Positions 7,985 to 15,628 of a DNA stretch of 20,778 nt are shown one piece after another. The first letter of the stretch is position 1; every line of letters begins with the position of its first letter. The DNA comes from Bacillota bacterium (lineage in GTDB: Bacteria > Bacillota > Clostridia > Acetivibrionales > DTU013), in contig JAEZJL010000026.1 of NCBI GenBank assembly GCA_023415815.1, positions 1 to 20,778 on the forward strand, written 5' to 3'. The translations under genes were made by a program, and so were the position numbers. The notes beneath the pieces are model-generated. The model made no database searches. It saw only the letters and a list, made by a program, of their open reading frames with translations, and was not told the DNA's origin.

Positions 7985-8025
7985 CAAGGCTTCCGACGAC
8001 ATAGCGGACAAGAGGGTAATAAGCG

Positions 8026-9618
8026 ATGAAGCTGTTGGTGAACAACCTGAAGCTGCCGTTCGACAGCGGCCCGGACGAACTGAAGGAGCTTGCGGCGAGG
8101 AAGCTCGGAGTGAGGGCGGCAGAGCTGGAAAACTTTAGAATAGCGAAGGAATCGATCGATGCAAGAAGAAAACCCGACGTAAGCCGGGTTTATTCTGTTT
8201 GCGCGGATATACCGGAGGGCAGGAGAGTCCGGACGGGAAGCGACATAAGGCCAATGCCCCCGCAGATAGAAGAAAGGCTCGCGGCTGGCAGCGGGAAGCT
8301 GCGCGGCCGGCCGGTCATCGTTGGCAGCGGCCCGGCGGGGATGTTTGCGGGCCTGGTGCTTGCGGAATACGGCTACAGGCCGCTTATACTGGAGCGCGGC
8401 GCCGCCGTGGAGGAGCGTACGGCGGCTGTAAGGCGCTTCTGGGAGAAGGGCGTACTGGACCCGGAGACAAACGTACAGTTCGGGGAGGGCGGCGCGGGCA
8501 CCTTTTCGGACGGCAAGCTGACGACAAGGATCAACGACAGGCGCTGCGAAAGGGTCCTGCGGGAATTTCACATATCGGGAGCGGGAGAAGAAATTCTTTA
8601 CAAGGCTAAGCCCCATATCGGCTCAGACGTCCTGAAAAACGTGATCGCGGACATGCGCAGGCGGATAACCGCGCTCGGCGGAGAAGTACGGTTCCATGCG
8701 AAAATGACCGGGCTGACGACAAAGGGCGGCAAGGTAACAGGCATAAGGGTGAACGGCGGCGAGGAGCTCGACGCCGAGGTGCTGGTACTGGCCGTAGGCC
8801 ACAGCGCCCGCGACACCTTTGCAAGCCTGCTTGAGGCAGGCGTGCGCTTTGTTCAAAAGCCCTTTTCCATCGGGGTCAGGATCGAGCATCCGCAGGAGCT
8901 GATAAACCTGTCGCAGTACGGCAGACAGGATATCGCCGCCGTGCTGGGAGCCGCGGATTATCAGCTTTTTCACCGGGTGGGGGAAAGGACGGCCTACTCC
9001 TTCTGCATGTGCCCGGGCGGAATTGTAGTAGCCGCGGCGTCGGAGCCGGGGATGACCGTAACAAACGGCATGAGCGAGTACGCCAGGGACCGGGAGAACG
9101 CAAACAGCGCCTTTGTCGTATCGGTGGAGCCGGGAGATTACGGCTCAAGCCATCCGCTGGCAGGCGTGGAATTTCAGAGGACATGGGAGCGGCAGGCATT
9201 TGCGGCGGGTGGACGGGACGGCTCGGCCCCTGTGCAGCGGCTGGAGGATTTTATTGAAGGAAGGGCGAGTAAGGCCCTGGGCTGCGTAAAGCCGAGCTAC
9301 ACCGGTGGGACGCGCATGGCGGATATAAACGGCTGCCTGCCGGGCTTCGTAACAGCCGCCATGAAGGAGGCTGCCGGTGATTTCGACAGGAAGCTGAAGG
9401 GCTTTGCCATGAAGGACGCCGTGCTGACGGGAGTGGAGACCAGGACCTCGTCTCCGGTGCGGATACCGAGAGGCGGCGCCCTGGAGGCCGAGGGCGTCGC
9501 CGGGCTCTATCCCGCAGGGGAGGGCGCGGGCTACGCCGGAGGAATCGTAAGCGCCGCCGTGGACGGTATAAGGGTTGCGGAGCAGATAATCGGCGCCTAC
9601 GCCTCGTCTGACCAGTAG
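8026..9618 (+). CDS. NAD(P)/FAD-dependent oxidoreductase (COG2509-type)
   Basis: A 530-residue soluble flavoprotein. After a small N-terminal alpha/beta domain (about residues 1-75) comes a dinucleotide-binding motif VIVGSGPAGMFAGLVLAEYG near residue 105 with the acidic end of the strand at LILERG. The NVQFGEGGAGTFSDGKL segment, the VLAVGHSARDTF strand and the C-terminal GLYPAGEGAGYAGGIVSAA motif, which closes the FAD site, are typical of this family. The reaction is unknown. Genes of this type often stand between cdaR and glmM in clostridia, which fits this position 41 bases after cdaR. GAGGG lies upstream of the ATG. Confidence 0.88.
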   Translation: MKLLVNNLKLPFDSGPDELKELAARKLGVRAAELENFRIAKESIDARRKPDVSRVYSVCADIPEGRRVRTGSDIRPMPPQIEERLAAGSGKLRGRPVIVGSGPAGMFAGLVLAEYGYRPLILERGAAVEERTAAVRRFWEKGVLDPETNVQFGEGGAGTFSDGKLTTRINDRRCERVLREFHISGAGEEILYKAKPHIGSDVLKNVIADMRRRITALGGEVRFHAKMTGLTTKGGKVTGIRVNGGEELDAEVLVLAVGHSARDTFASLLEAGVRFVQKPFSIGVRIEHPQELINLSQYGRQDIAAVLGAADYQLFHRVGERTAYSFCMCPGGIVVAAASEPGMTVTNGMSEYARDRENANSAFVVSVEPGDYGSSHPLAGVEFQRTWERQAFAAGGRDGSAPVQRLEDFIEGRASKALGCVKPSYTGGTRMADINGCLPGFVTAAMKEAAGDFDRKLKGFAMKDAVLTGVETRTSSPVRIPRGGALEAEGVAGLYPAGEGAGYAGGIVSAAVDGIRVAEQIIGAYASSDQ

Positions 9619-9625
9619 GAAAAGC

Positions 9626-9654
9626 TTGTGGTGAGGGCGGCGAATCGTTATAAT
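9626..9654 (+). promoter_or_regulatory. Promoter upstream of glmM
   Basis: TTGTGG at 9626-9631 and a perfect TATAAT at 9649-9654 are separated by 17 bases. They fall in the gap after the flavoprotein gene and about 75 bases before the glmM start, so glmM probably has its own promoter in addition to any read-through from cdaA. Confidence 0.6.
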
Positions 9655-9731
9655 TAGAAATGTTCGGCGTAAAAGGGAACTGCCGCCGGACAGATGCATT
9701 TATCAACCGCGAACAAGGGGGTTCTATAGGA

Positions 9732-11081
9732 ATGAAAAGACTTTTCGGTACCGATGGGGTCAGGGGCGTGGCGAATTCGGAGCTGACGGCCGAGCTTGCC
9801 TATAAGCTGGGCCAGGCCGGAGCATACGTCCTGACGGCCGAAACAAAACACATACCCAAAATACTTGTGGGCATGGACACGCGGATATCGGGCCATATGC
9901 TTGAAGCCGCGCTTGTGGCGGGAATATGCTCGGTGGGCGCTGAGGCGATATGCCTGGGCGTCATTCCAACACCGGCCGTAGCATGGCTGACGCGGCATTA
10001 CGGCGCCGACGCGGGCGTTGTCATATCCGCCTCGCACAACCCGTATGAATTCAACGGCATCAAGTTTTTCAACGGCAGCGGCTATAAGCTGTCCGACCAG
10101 CTCGAGGACAGAATAGAGGCCATTATCACGAAGAAATCCGAGGAACTGCCGGTACCTACGGGCAGCAAGGTGGGAATCAGGACGGACAGGGAAGCGGCCA
10201 CGCGGGATTATGTCAATTTACTCAAAAGCACCATCGAATGCGACCTGACCGGACTGAAAATAGCGGTGGACTGCGCGAACGGAGCGGCCTACAAGGCGGC
10301 GCCCACAGTGCTTTCCGAGCTGGGAGCCGAAATATTTGTCATAAACAATCATCCGGACGGCCTCAATATCAACAAAAAATGCGGTTCAACCCATATGAAG
10401 GGGCTGCAGCAGTTTGTCGCGGAATGCGGAGCGGACCTGGGCTTTGCCTTCGACGGGGATGCGGACAGGGTCCTGGCCGTAGATGAAAAAGGCAATATGA
10501 TCGACGGGGATCAGATCATGGCGGTAATCGGGCTCGAGCTCAAGAAAAAGAGCAGGCTTGCGAAGGATACCATCGTCGCCACGGTAATGAGCAATCTCGG
10601 CTTCGACATCATGGCTGCCGAAAGCGGCATCCGGCTTGCCAAGACAAAGGTAGGCGACAGGTACGTCCTGGAGGAGATGCTTGAAAAGGGCTACATACTA
10701 GGCGGCGAGCAGTCCGGCCATGTGATATTCCTCGAGCACAATACCACCGGAGACGGGCTCATGACCGCGCTTCAGCTTCTGCAGACAGTCAGGTCCACGG
10801 GCGGGAAGCTGTCCGAGCTGGCTTCGGTCATGCAGGTGCTGCCCCAGGTGCTCAAGAACGCAAAGGTGAAGAATGAGAACAAGCACAGATACATGGAGGA
10901 CGAACTGGTCGCAAGGCTCTGCCGAGAGCTCGAAGCCGAATTCCACGGCGAGGGCAGGGTGCTTATAAGGCCGTCAGGCACCGAACCGCTTGTCAGGGTA
11001 ATGATAGAGGGGAAGAATCAGGAATACATCACCAGGAGGGCGATGGAGCTTGCAGGGATCATTGAGGAGAGGCTTGGATAG
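9732..11081 (+). CDS. glmM: Phosphoglucosamine mutase GlmM
   Basis: Interconverts glucosamine-6-phosphate and glucosamine-1-phosphate on the way to UDP-GlcNAc. The start MKRLFGTDGVRGVAN is the family's standard N-terminus, placing the start at ATG 9732 after AAGGGGG; the frame is open upstream to 9660 but that extension is not conserved in type. The phosphoserine loop is ISASHNP with S101, the magnesium loop is DGDADR at 241-246, the sugar-binding loop is GEQSGH, and the phosphate-binding loop is RPSGTEPLVRVM. The 449-residue length is normal. It stands upstream of glmS, the enzyme before it in the pathway. Confidence 0.97.
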   Translation: MKRLFGTDGVRGVANSELTAELAYKLGQAGAYVLTAETKHIPKILVGMDTRISGHMLEAALVAGICSVGAEAICLGVIPTPAVAWLTRHYGADAGVVISASHNPYEFNGIKFFNGSGYKLSDQLEDRIEAIITKKSEELPVPTGSKVGIRTDREAATRDYVNLLKSTIECDLTGLKIAVDCANGAAYKAAPTVLSELGAEIFVINNHPDGLNINKKCGSTHMKGLQQFVAECGADLGFAFDGDADRVLAVDEKGNMIDGDQIMAVIGLELKKKSRLAKDTIVATVMSNLGFDIMAAESGIRLAKTKVGDRYVLEEMLEKGYILGGEQSGHVIFLEHNTTGDGLMTALQLLQTVRSTGGKLSELASVMQVLPQVLKNAKVKNENKHRYMEDELVARLCRELEAEFHGEGRVLIRPSGTEPLVRVMIEGKNQEYITRRAMELAGIIEERLG

Positions 11082-11102
11082 GCTGGGGAAATTAAAATAA
11101 CA

Positions 11103-11132
11103 TTGACAATACGGCAGGGGATTGAATATACT
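11103..11132 (+). promoter_or_regulatory. Promoter of the glmS leader
   Basis: A perfect TTGACA at 11103-11108 is followed after 18 bases by TATACT at 11127-11132. It lies about 20 bases after glmM and about 100 bases before the ribozyme cleavage site, so the ribozyme would be transcribed as the 5' part of the glmS mRNA. Confidence 0.75.
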
Positions 11133-11235
11133 TAAAATGTACGGCATAATTATCTAATGGGAGGTGGTTGACAGAGCGGCAGGAATGACAGGATTTTAAA
11201 TGCCCGGGATAGGAGGGGCGGACGAAAAGGGCATA

Positions 11236-11450
11236 GCGACAAGCGCCAGGATGCGGCAAGGCCGCGTCGACGAGGAGAAGGAGGCCGTGGAGCCGGCCGG
11301 GCCGACAGTTGAGAATTAAAGAAGCTGTCGGGTAACGGTTCGGGGAAGCGGGTTATCGAAACATTCGGCGGAAACCTTCCGGTTGGTCACAACCGTCAAA
11401 GCTCTACAGAAACTGCAGGCAACTGCAGAACAAAAGGAGCCTGAGTGACA
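11236..11450 (+). ncRNA. glmS ribozyme (glucosamine-6-phosphate riboswitch)
   Basis: The sequence matches the conserved glmS ribozyme core. AAGCGCCAGG holds the cleavage site, predicted between A11242 and G11243. A GCGGC/GCCGC hairpin follows as P1, then the TCGACGAGGA box, a long GC-rich variable arm including a CCGACAG/CTGTCGG hairpin, the GGGTTATCGAAAC box, TTCGGCGGAAACCTTCCGG, and hairpins GGTTG/CAACC and CTGCAG/CTGCAG. The family self-cleaves when glucosamine-6-phosphate is bound, and the cut message is degraded, giving feedback on GlmS. The 3' limit given here is approximate. Confidence 0.92.
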
Positions 11451-11510
11451 GTCCTGATTCATATCTTTATTTTCTTGCTAATCAATCAAATACGTGCGGC
11501 AGGGAGGATT

Positions 11511-11543
11511 ATGTTCTTCCGTTGTTTGTGTTGCCGTACGTAA
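11511..11543 (+). other. Possible 10-codon leader peptide upstream of glmS
   Basis: AGGGAGG stands four bases before an ATG that opens MFFRCLCCRT and then stops at TAA. Three of ten codons are Cys. It lies between the ribozyme and glmS, and the arms TACGTGCGGCA (11491 on) and TGCCGTACGTA surround most of it, so translation could affect folding. The ribosome binding site is convincing; the function is an inference. Confidence 0.3.
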
Positions 11544-11721
11544 CGTAACCTGCATCGGCCGGGCTCTGGCAAGCTCTGCTGTATGTCGCTTTGTATTTAT
11601 ACCGTTTTGCACAATGCAAAGTGACGTGAATAAACAGGGCTTTTGTGTTGCGCGCCTCCAAAAGCGGCTGCAAAGGGAGCGTTTTCCATGTTAATAAAAT
11701 TTTATGCTTTAGCTGTGCAAT

Positions 11722-11777
11722 CCGGTGGAAAAGCCGGGTGTGCAAAGGCGAGGGGACCGGTGTCACCGGGGTCTTTT
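11722..11777 (+). terminator. Attenuator-like hairpin before glmS
   Basis: CACCGG (11764-11769) is complementary to two identical CCGGTG arms, at 11722-11727 and 11757-11762. The nearer pairing gives a short GC-rich hairpin followed by GGTCTTTT, like a weak terminator; the farther one would be an alternative. It ends about 15 bases before the glmS ribosome binding site. The stem is short, so it may be fortuitous. Confidence 0.3.
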
Positions 11778-11807
11778 GCTTAAATAATTTTAAAGGAGAT
11801 TGATTAT

Positions 11808-13631
11808 ATGTGCGGAATAGTTGGCTATATAGGTGATAAGGCGGCTGCGCCGATTTTGATAAACGGCTTGAAGAAGCTTGAATACAGGGGCTACGACTCA
11901 TCCGGCGTGGCCGTTTTCGAGGACTCCGGGCTTGCGGTGATAAAATGCAAGGGCAGGCTCGCCTCGCTGGAGGAGAAGATCGGGGACGACAGCCTGACAG
12001 GAAAAATAGGCATAGGGCACACAAGGTGGGCGACCCACGGGGAGCCGAACGATGTGAATTCGCATCCGCACCTCAGCCGTTCGGGAAGGATTGCCGTAGT
12101 ACATAACGGCATCATCGAGAACTATATGAAGCTCAAAGAGTTCCTTATTTCCAGGGGATTTGCCTTTGTTTCGGACACGGATACCGAGGTGGTGGCCCAT
12201 CTCGTGGAATACCATTACTCCGGAGACCTGGTAAAGGCCGTAATGGAATCGGTCAACGAGCTTGAGGGCTCTTACGCCCTCGGCGTGATATGCAGCGACT
12301 GCAGCGACAAGTTTGTGGCGGCGAGAAAGGACAGCCCGCTCATCGTAGGACTGGGGAAGGGTGAGAACTTCATAGCCTCCGACATACCCGCCATCCTGGA
12401 GTATACAAGGGACATCTATATACTCGAGGACAAGGAAATAGCCGTGCTCAGCCATGACGGGGCGACGATCTACAATATCCACGGCGCAGAGGTGAAGAAG
12501 GACGTCTTCCGCGTTGACTGGGACGTAGCAGCAGCCGAAAAATCAGGCTTCGAGCACTTCATGATGAAGGAGATGTGCGAGGAGCCGAAGGTCATAAGGG
12601 ACACCATCAGCCCCCGGATAAAAGACGGCAGGATATCGCTTGACTCCGTCAAAATCAGCACCGAAGACCTGAAGGGCATCGAGAAAATATACATCGTCGC
12701 CTGCGGGACGGCCCATCACGCCGCCGTAATAGGCAAATACCTCATCGAGAAGCTGGCGCGGATACCCGTTGAAACGGATGTCGCCTCGGAATTCAGGTAC
12801 AGGAATCCCCTGATCAATGAAAAGGATTTACTGATAATCATCAGCCAGTCCGGTGAGACCATCGATACGCTGTTTGCCTTGAGGGAGGCCAAAAAGAAGG
12901 GCGCGAAGGTGCTGTCCATCGTTAATGTCGTGGGCAGCTCAATCGCGAGAGAGTCCGACAACGTACTCTATACCTGGGCCGGCCCCGAAATAGCCGTAGC
13001 CTCCACAAAGGCCTATAACACGCAGCTTACGGCGCTGTACCTGATTGCCCTTGACTTCGCCTGGAAGAAGGGAACGATTGACGCGCCGGTATTGGACGCC
13101 ATGCTGAAGGGCCTGAGGGAAATACCCGAGGCCATTGAAAAGATTCTTTCGGACAGGGAAGACATACAGAAATTCGCGGCGCAGCATTACAACGCAAAGA
13201 GCATCTTCTTCATAGGCCGAGGCCTTGACTATGCGCTCTCCATGGAGGGCTCGCTGAAGCTCAAGGAGATTTCCTATATCCATTCGGAGGCCTACGCTGG
13301 CGGCGAGCTGAAGCACGGCACCATCGCCCTCATCGAAAAAGGCACGCTCGTGATCTGCTCCATGACCCAGGAAGCGCTCTTCGAGAAGATGGTGAGCAAC
13401 ATCAAGGAGGTCAAGGCCCGCGGCGCCGTCGTGATGGCCGTCACCCAGGAGCGGAACCGCGAGGTGGAGAAGGTGGCCGACATCGTGATCACGATCCCCG
13501 ACGTGGACTCCATCCTGGCCCCCATCGCCGCCGTCACGCCCATGCAGCTTTTCGCCTACTACATGGCTGTGCTCAAAGGCTGCGATGTGGATAAGCCGAG
13601 GAATTTGGCGAAGAGTGTAACGGTGGAGTAG
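11808..13631 (+). CDS. glmS: Glutamine--fructose-6-phosphate aminotransferase GlmS
   Basis: Makes glucosamine-6-phosphate from fructose-6-phosphate and glutamine, the first committed step to UDP-GlcNAc. The N-terminal glutaminase domain starts MCGIVGYIG with the catalytic Cys right after Met. RWATHGEPN and VVHNGIIENY are further class II amidotransferase motifs. Two SIS sugar-isomerase domains follow (ISQSGETIDTLFALREAKKKG and SEAYAGGELKHGTIALIE), ending with the conserved CDVDKPRNLAKSVTVE. Length is 607 residues, as usual. AAAGGAG precedes the ATG. The last 330 or so bases use markedly more G/C-ending codons than the rest of the gene. Expression should be controlled by the upstream ribozyme. 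Confidence 0.97.
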   Translation: MCGIVGYIGDKAAAPILINGLKKLEYRGYDSSGVAVFEDSGLAVIKCKGRLASLEEKIGDDSLTGKIGIGHTRWATHGEPNDVNSHPHLSRSGRIAVVHNGIIENYMKLKEFLISRGFAFVSDTDTEVVAHLVEYHYSGDLVKAVMESVNELEGSYALGVICSDCSDKFVAARKDSPLIVGLGKGENFIASDIPAILEYTRDIYILEDKEIAVLSHDGATIYNIHGAEVKKDVFRVDWDVAAAEKSGFEHFMMKEMCEEPKVIRDTISPRIKDGRISLDSVKISTEDLKGIEKIYIVACGTAHHAAVIGKYLIEKLARIPVETDVASEFRYRNPLINEKDLLIIISQSGETIDTLFALREAKKKGAKVLSIVNVVGSSIARESDNVLYTWAGPEIAVASTKAYNTQLTALYLIALDFAWKKGTIDAPVLDAMLKGLREIPEAIEKILSDREDIQKFAAQHYNAKSIFFIGRGLDYALSMEGSLKLKEISYIHSEAYAGGELKHGTIALIEKGTLVICSMTQEALFEKMVSNIKEVKARGAVVMAVTQERNREVEKVADIVITIPDVDSILAPIAAVTPMQLFAYYMAVLKGCDVDKPRNLAKSVTVE

Positions 13632-13739
13632 GATGTGAGAGAGTCGGTGGAGGAGTACTGAAAAATAAAATTAGTCGTAACTAATAAAGGGTGTAACAAA
13701 ATAAAGTGTAACTAATAATACTGCAACAAACACTTATGC

Positions 13740-13779
13740 ATAAATATACACTTATTAATCTATGTGTATATTTATTTTT
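13740..13779 (+). terminator. Intrinsic terminator after glmS
   Basis: A perfect 12-base-pair stem, ATAAATATACAC (13740-13751) with GTGTATATTTAT (13764-13775), encloses a 12-base loop and is followed by TTTT and then G. It is AT-rich but long, and lies about 110 bases after the glmS stop, so it probably ends the glmS transcript. Confidence 0.6.
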
Positions 13780-13842
13780 GTCAAAAAAAGATTCTATACC
13801 ACCGTTTAATTCATCGGATATAATCAGAAAATAGCGCATTTT

Positions 13843-13863
13843 GGGAGGTGTATAATGACTTAA
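13843..13863 (+). other. Strong ribosome binding site with a two-codon ORF
   Basis: GGGAGG (13843-13848) is followed by ATG ACT TAA at 13855-13863. After the stop, the same frame continues for 22 codons (FIDALSRIFYIDKK onward) to TAA at 13930-13932. It may be the relic of a broken gene start or a regulatory minimal ORF in the leader of the vWA operon. Confidence 0.35.
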
Positions 13864-13935
13864 TTTATTGATGCCTTATCCAGAATTTTCTATATAGATA
13901 AAAAGATTAACCCCTATAATGCATATTCGTAATGA

Positions 13936-13964
13936 TTGCATATTATGTAATGTTTTGGTATCAT
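13936..13964 (+). promoter_or_regulatory. Putative promoter of the vWA-PP2C-kinase operon
   Basis: TTGCAT at 13936-13941 and TATCAT at 13959-13964 are 17 bases apart, and TGG just before the -10 makes it an extended -10 type. It ends 35 bases before the vWA gene start. Other TATAAT boxes at 13819, 13851 and 13915 lack a good -35. Confidence 0.45.
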
Positions 13965-13999
13965 AAATGTAACTAAAAAAATAAAGGGGGTTTCAAATA

Positions 14000-14839
14000 A
14001 TGTCTTATAGTGCTGAAATTAGCAGACTTAATCCATCATGCTTTTTATTCTTGATAGACCAGTCAGGGTCTATGTCAGACCCCTTCGGAGCGGGAGAATC
14101 TTCTAAAAGCAAAGCTGATGCTGTTGCCGATGCTATAAATCGTCTCCTATCAAACCTTGTTATTAAATGTGCTAAATCCGAAGGGGTACGCGATTATTAC
14201 TATGTTAGTGTTATAGGTTATGGTGCAAATGTTGGTACAGCTTTTGGTGGAGCATTATCCGGTAGGGATTTTGTTCCAATTAGTGAAATCGGTAATACAC
14301 CATCAAATATTGAAGAAAGAAAAAAGAAGATTGACGATGGAGCTGGTGGTCTCGTAGAACAAACAACTAAATTTCCAATTTGGTTTAATGCTGTTGCTAA
14401 TGGAGGTACACCAATGTGCCAAGCATTAACGTTAGCTCAGAGAATGCTTTCAGGATGGTTAAATCAACATCCAATATGTTTCCCGCCCGTAGTTATAAAT
14501 ATTACAGATGGAGAATCAACAGATGGTGACCCCTCTATTCCTGCTGAATCTGTTAAAAGCTTAAGCAGTAATGACGGAAATGTTCTTCTATTTAATTTGC
14601 ACTTATCCTCTCAACGTTCTATACCAATTGAGTTTGCTGATACGGAAGATACTTTACCTGACCAATTCGCAAAAATGCTATTTAGTATTTCAAGTTTCTT
14701 GCCAGATTATATGAGAAACTTTGCTCAGCAAGAAGGTTACCGTGTGACTGAAAACACACGTGGTTTTGTTTTCAATGGTAATATTGAGTCGGTAATTAAA
14801 TTCATAGATATAGGCACAAGACCAAGTAACCTGCGTTAA
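14000..14839 (+). CDS. vWA domain protein, TerY/YegL-like
   Basis: A 279-residue cytosolic protein built on one von Willebrand factor A domain. The metal-ion-dependent adhesion site is complete: DQSGSM at 20-25, T137 in NGGTPMC, and D170 in NITDGESTD. No signal peptide or transmembrane segment is seen. AAAGGGGG precedes the ATG. It is the first gene of an operon with a PP2C phosphatase (10 bases downstream) and a kinase, the gene set described as the TerY-P triad and also found as E. coli yegL-yegK-yegI. In such sets the vWA protein is thought to be a scaffold or phosphorylation target; its partner here is unknown. Codon use is AT-rich, unlike glmS. Confidence 0.85.
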   Translation: MSYSAEISRLNPSCFLFLIDQSGSMSDPFGAGESSKSKADAVADAINRLLSNLVIKCAKSEGVRDYYYVSVIGYGANVGTAFGGALSGRDFVPISEIGNTPSNIEERKKKIDDGAGGLVEQTTKFPIWFNAVANGGTPMCQALTLAQRMLSGWLNQHPICFPPVVINITDGESTDGDPSIPAESVKSLSSNDGNVLLFNLHLSSQRSIPIEFADTEDTLPDQFAKMLFSISSFLPDYMRNFAQQEGYRVTENTRGFVFNGNIESVIKFIDIGTRPSNLR

Positions 14840-14849
14840 TAGGAGTGGT

Positions 14850-15614
14850 ATGATGCAAATATTTTCTCAAGCTTTCTCTGCTCCAAAGCTTGGAAACTTA
14901 GAGGAAGAATATGAAGATGCTTTTTGGTGTCAAGCAACTCCTGATAAACAAGGACAAGATTACAGTTTTGCAGTAGCTGATGGTGCTTCAGAAGCTTCTT
15001 TTTCGGGGCTATGGGCTAATATGCTCGTTAAAACATTTGGTAGTAAATATACAAATAAAGCTTCCATTATAGAGGCACTCGCCCTACTGCAAAATCAATG
15101 GCTCAATGAGGTTAACACTAAACCACTACCATGGTATGCAGAAGAAAAGTTAAGAAGGGGTGCTTTTTCTTCTTTTCTTGGGCTATACATAAACACAAAA
15201 AATGTTATTGCAGATGGATATGTAGGATGGGAAGCTATCGCTATTGGTGATAGTTGCCTATACCAGATACGAAATGACGATTTGATAGTATGCTTTCCAA
15301 TAAATCATTCTAATATATTTAATAATAGTCCAATACTTATATCGAGTAATTATGATAGTAATATTGATTTAAACGATAACTTATTAACGCTTTCTGGTAC
15401 ATGTAAAACAGATGATTCATTTTATCTATTGACAGATGCACTTGCTTGCTGGTTTCTTCAGTCATATGAGCAAGGAGAAAAGCCTTGGAAGGTATTACGT
15501 GACCTTGATACAATTGACGAAGAAAAACCATTTGTTGATTTTATAACTGACTGTAGAAAATCCAAAAGCATCCGTAATGATGATGTTACCCTACTTAGAA
15601 TTGATATTGTTTAG
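14850..15614 (+). CDS. PP2C-family protein phosphatase, YegK-like
   Basis: A 254-residue soluble PP2C-type (PPM) Ser/Thr phosphatase. Metal-binding signatures are EYEDAF (E22/D23) near the start, VADGAS (D44-G45), AIAIGDSCLYQIRND in the middle and RNDDVTLLRIDI at the C-terminus (D244). It should reverse the action of the kinase encoded next, 14 bases downstream, on shared substrates or on the kinase itself. AGGAG lies 4 bases before ATG 14850 and 7 bases before the adjacent ATG 14853, so either could be the start. There are no membrane segments. It is short for a PP2C but typical of the triad type. Confidence 0.83.
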   Translation: MMQIFSQAFSAPKLGNLEEEYEDAFWCQATPDKQGQDYSFAVADGASEASFSGLWANMLVKTFGSKYTNKASIIEALALLQNQWLNEVNTKPLPWYAEEKLRRGAFSSFLGLYINTKNVIADGYVGWEAIAIGDSCLYQIRNDDLIVCFPINHSNIFNNSPILISSNYDSNIDLNDNLLTLSGTCKTDDSFYLLTDALACWFLQSYEQGEKPWKVLRDLDTIDEEKPFVDFITDCRKSKSIRNDDVTLLRIDIV

Positions 15615-15628
15615 GAGATAGTTGTAGA

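Larger units (their letters stand above)
13632..13935. other. AT-rich junction after glmS with short repeats
   Basis: Composition drops abruptly from GC-rich to AT-rich here. The 11-base unit GTAACTAATAA occurs at 13677-13687 and 13708-13718, with related TGTAAC units between them and at about 13967. I see no complete gene. A strong ribosome binding site with a two-codon ORF lies at 13843-13863 and a terminator at 13740-13779, listed separately. It looks like the left border of an inserted island, but no transposase or defined element end is visible. Confidence 0.5.

Noticed and set aside
8199..9706. Long ORFs on both strands overlapping the flavoprotein gene
   Set aside because: They are shadows caused by the high GC content of the real gene, with Arg/Pro/Ala-rich composition and no family motifs.
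11168..11196. Second TTGACA promoter upstream of the ribozyme
   Set aside because: The -35 is perfect, but the bases 17 downstream (GGATTT) are a poor -10. The pair at 11103-11132 is better.
11494..11694. 66-codon ORF starting at GTG between the ribozyme and glmS
   Set aside because: There is no ribosome binding site for the GTG, the composition is unlike the neighbouring genes, and the region is full of RNA hairpins. A better-placed ATG in another frame gives only ten codons.
11230..11807. T-box or cobalamin riboswitch in the glmS leader
   Set aside because: I looked for the T-box GGTGGNACC core and for the B12 box. Only vague resemblances were found, whereas the glmS ribozyme core matches box by box.
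13677..13718. CRISPR-like repeat array
   Set aside because: There are only two 11-base copies with short, low-complexity AT-rich spacing, and no cas genes.
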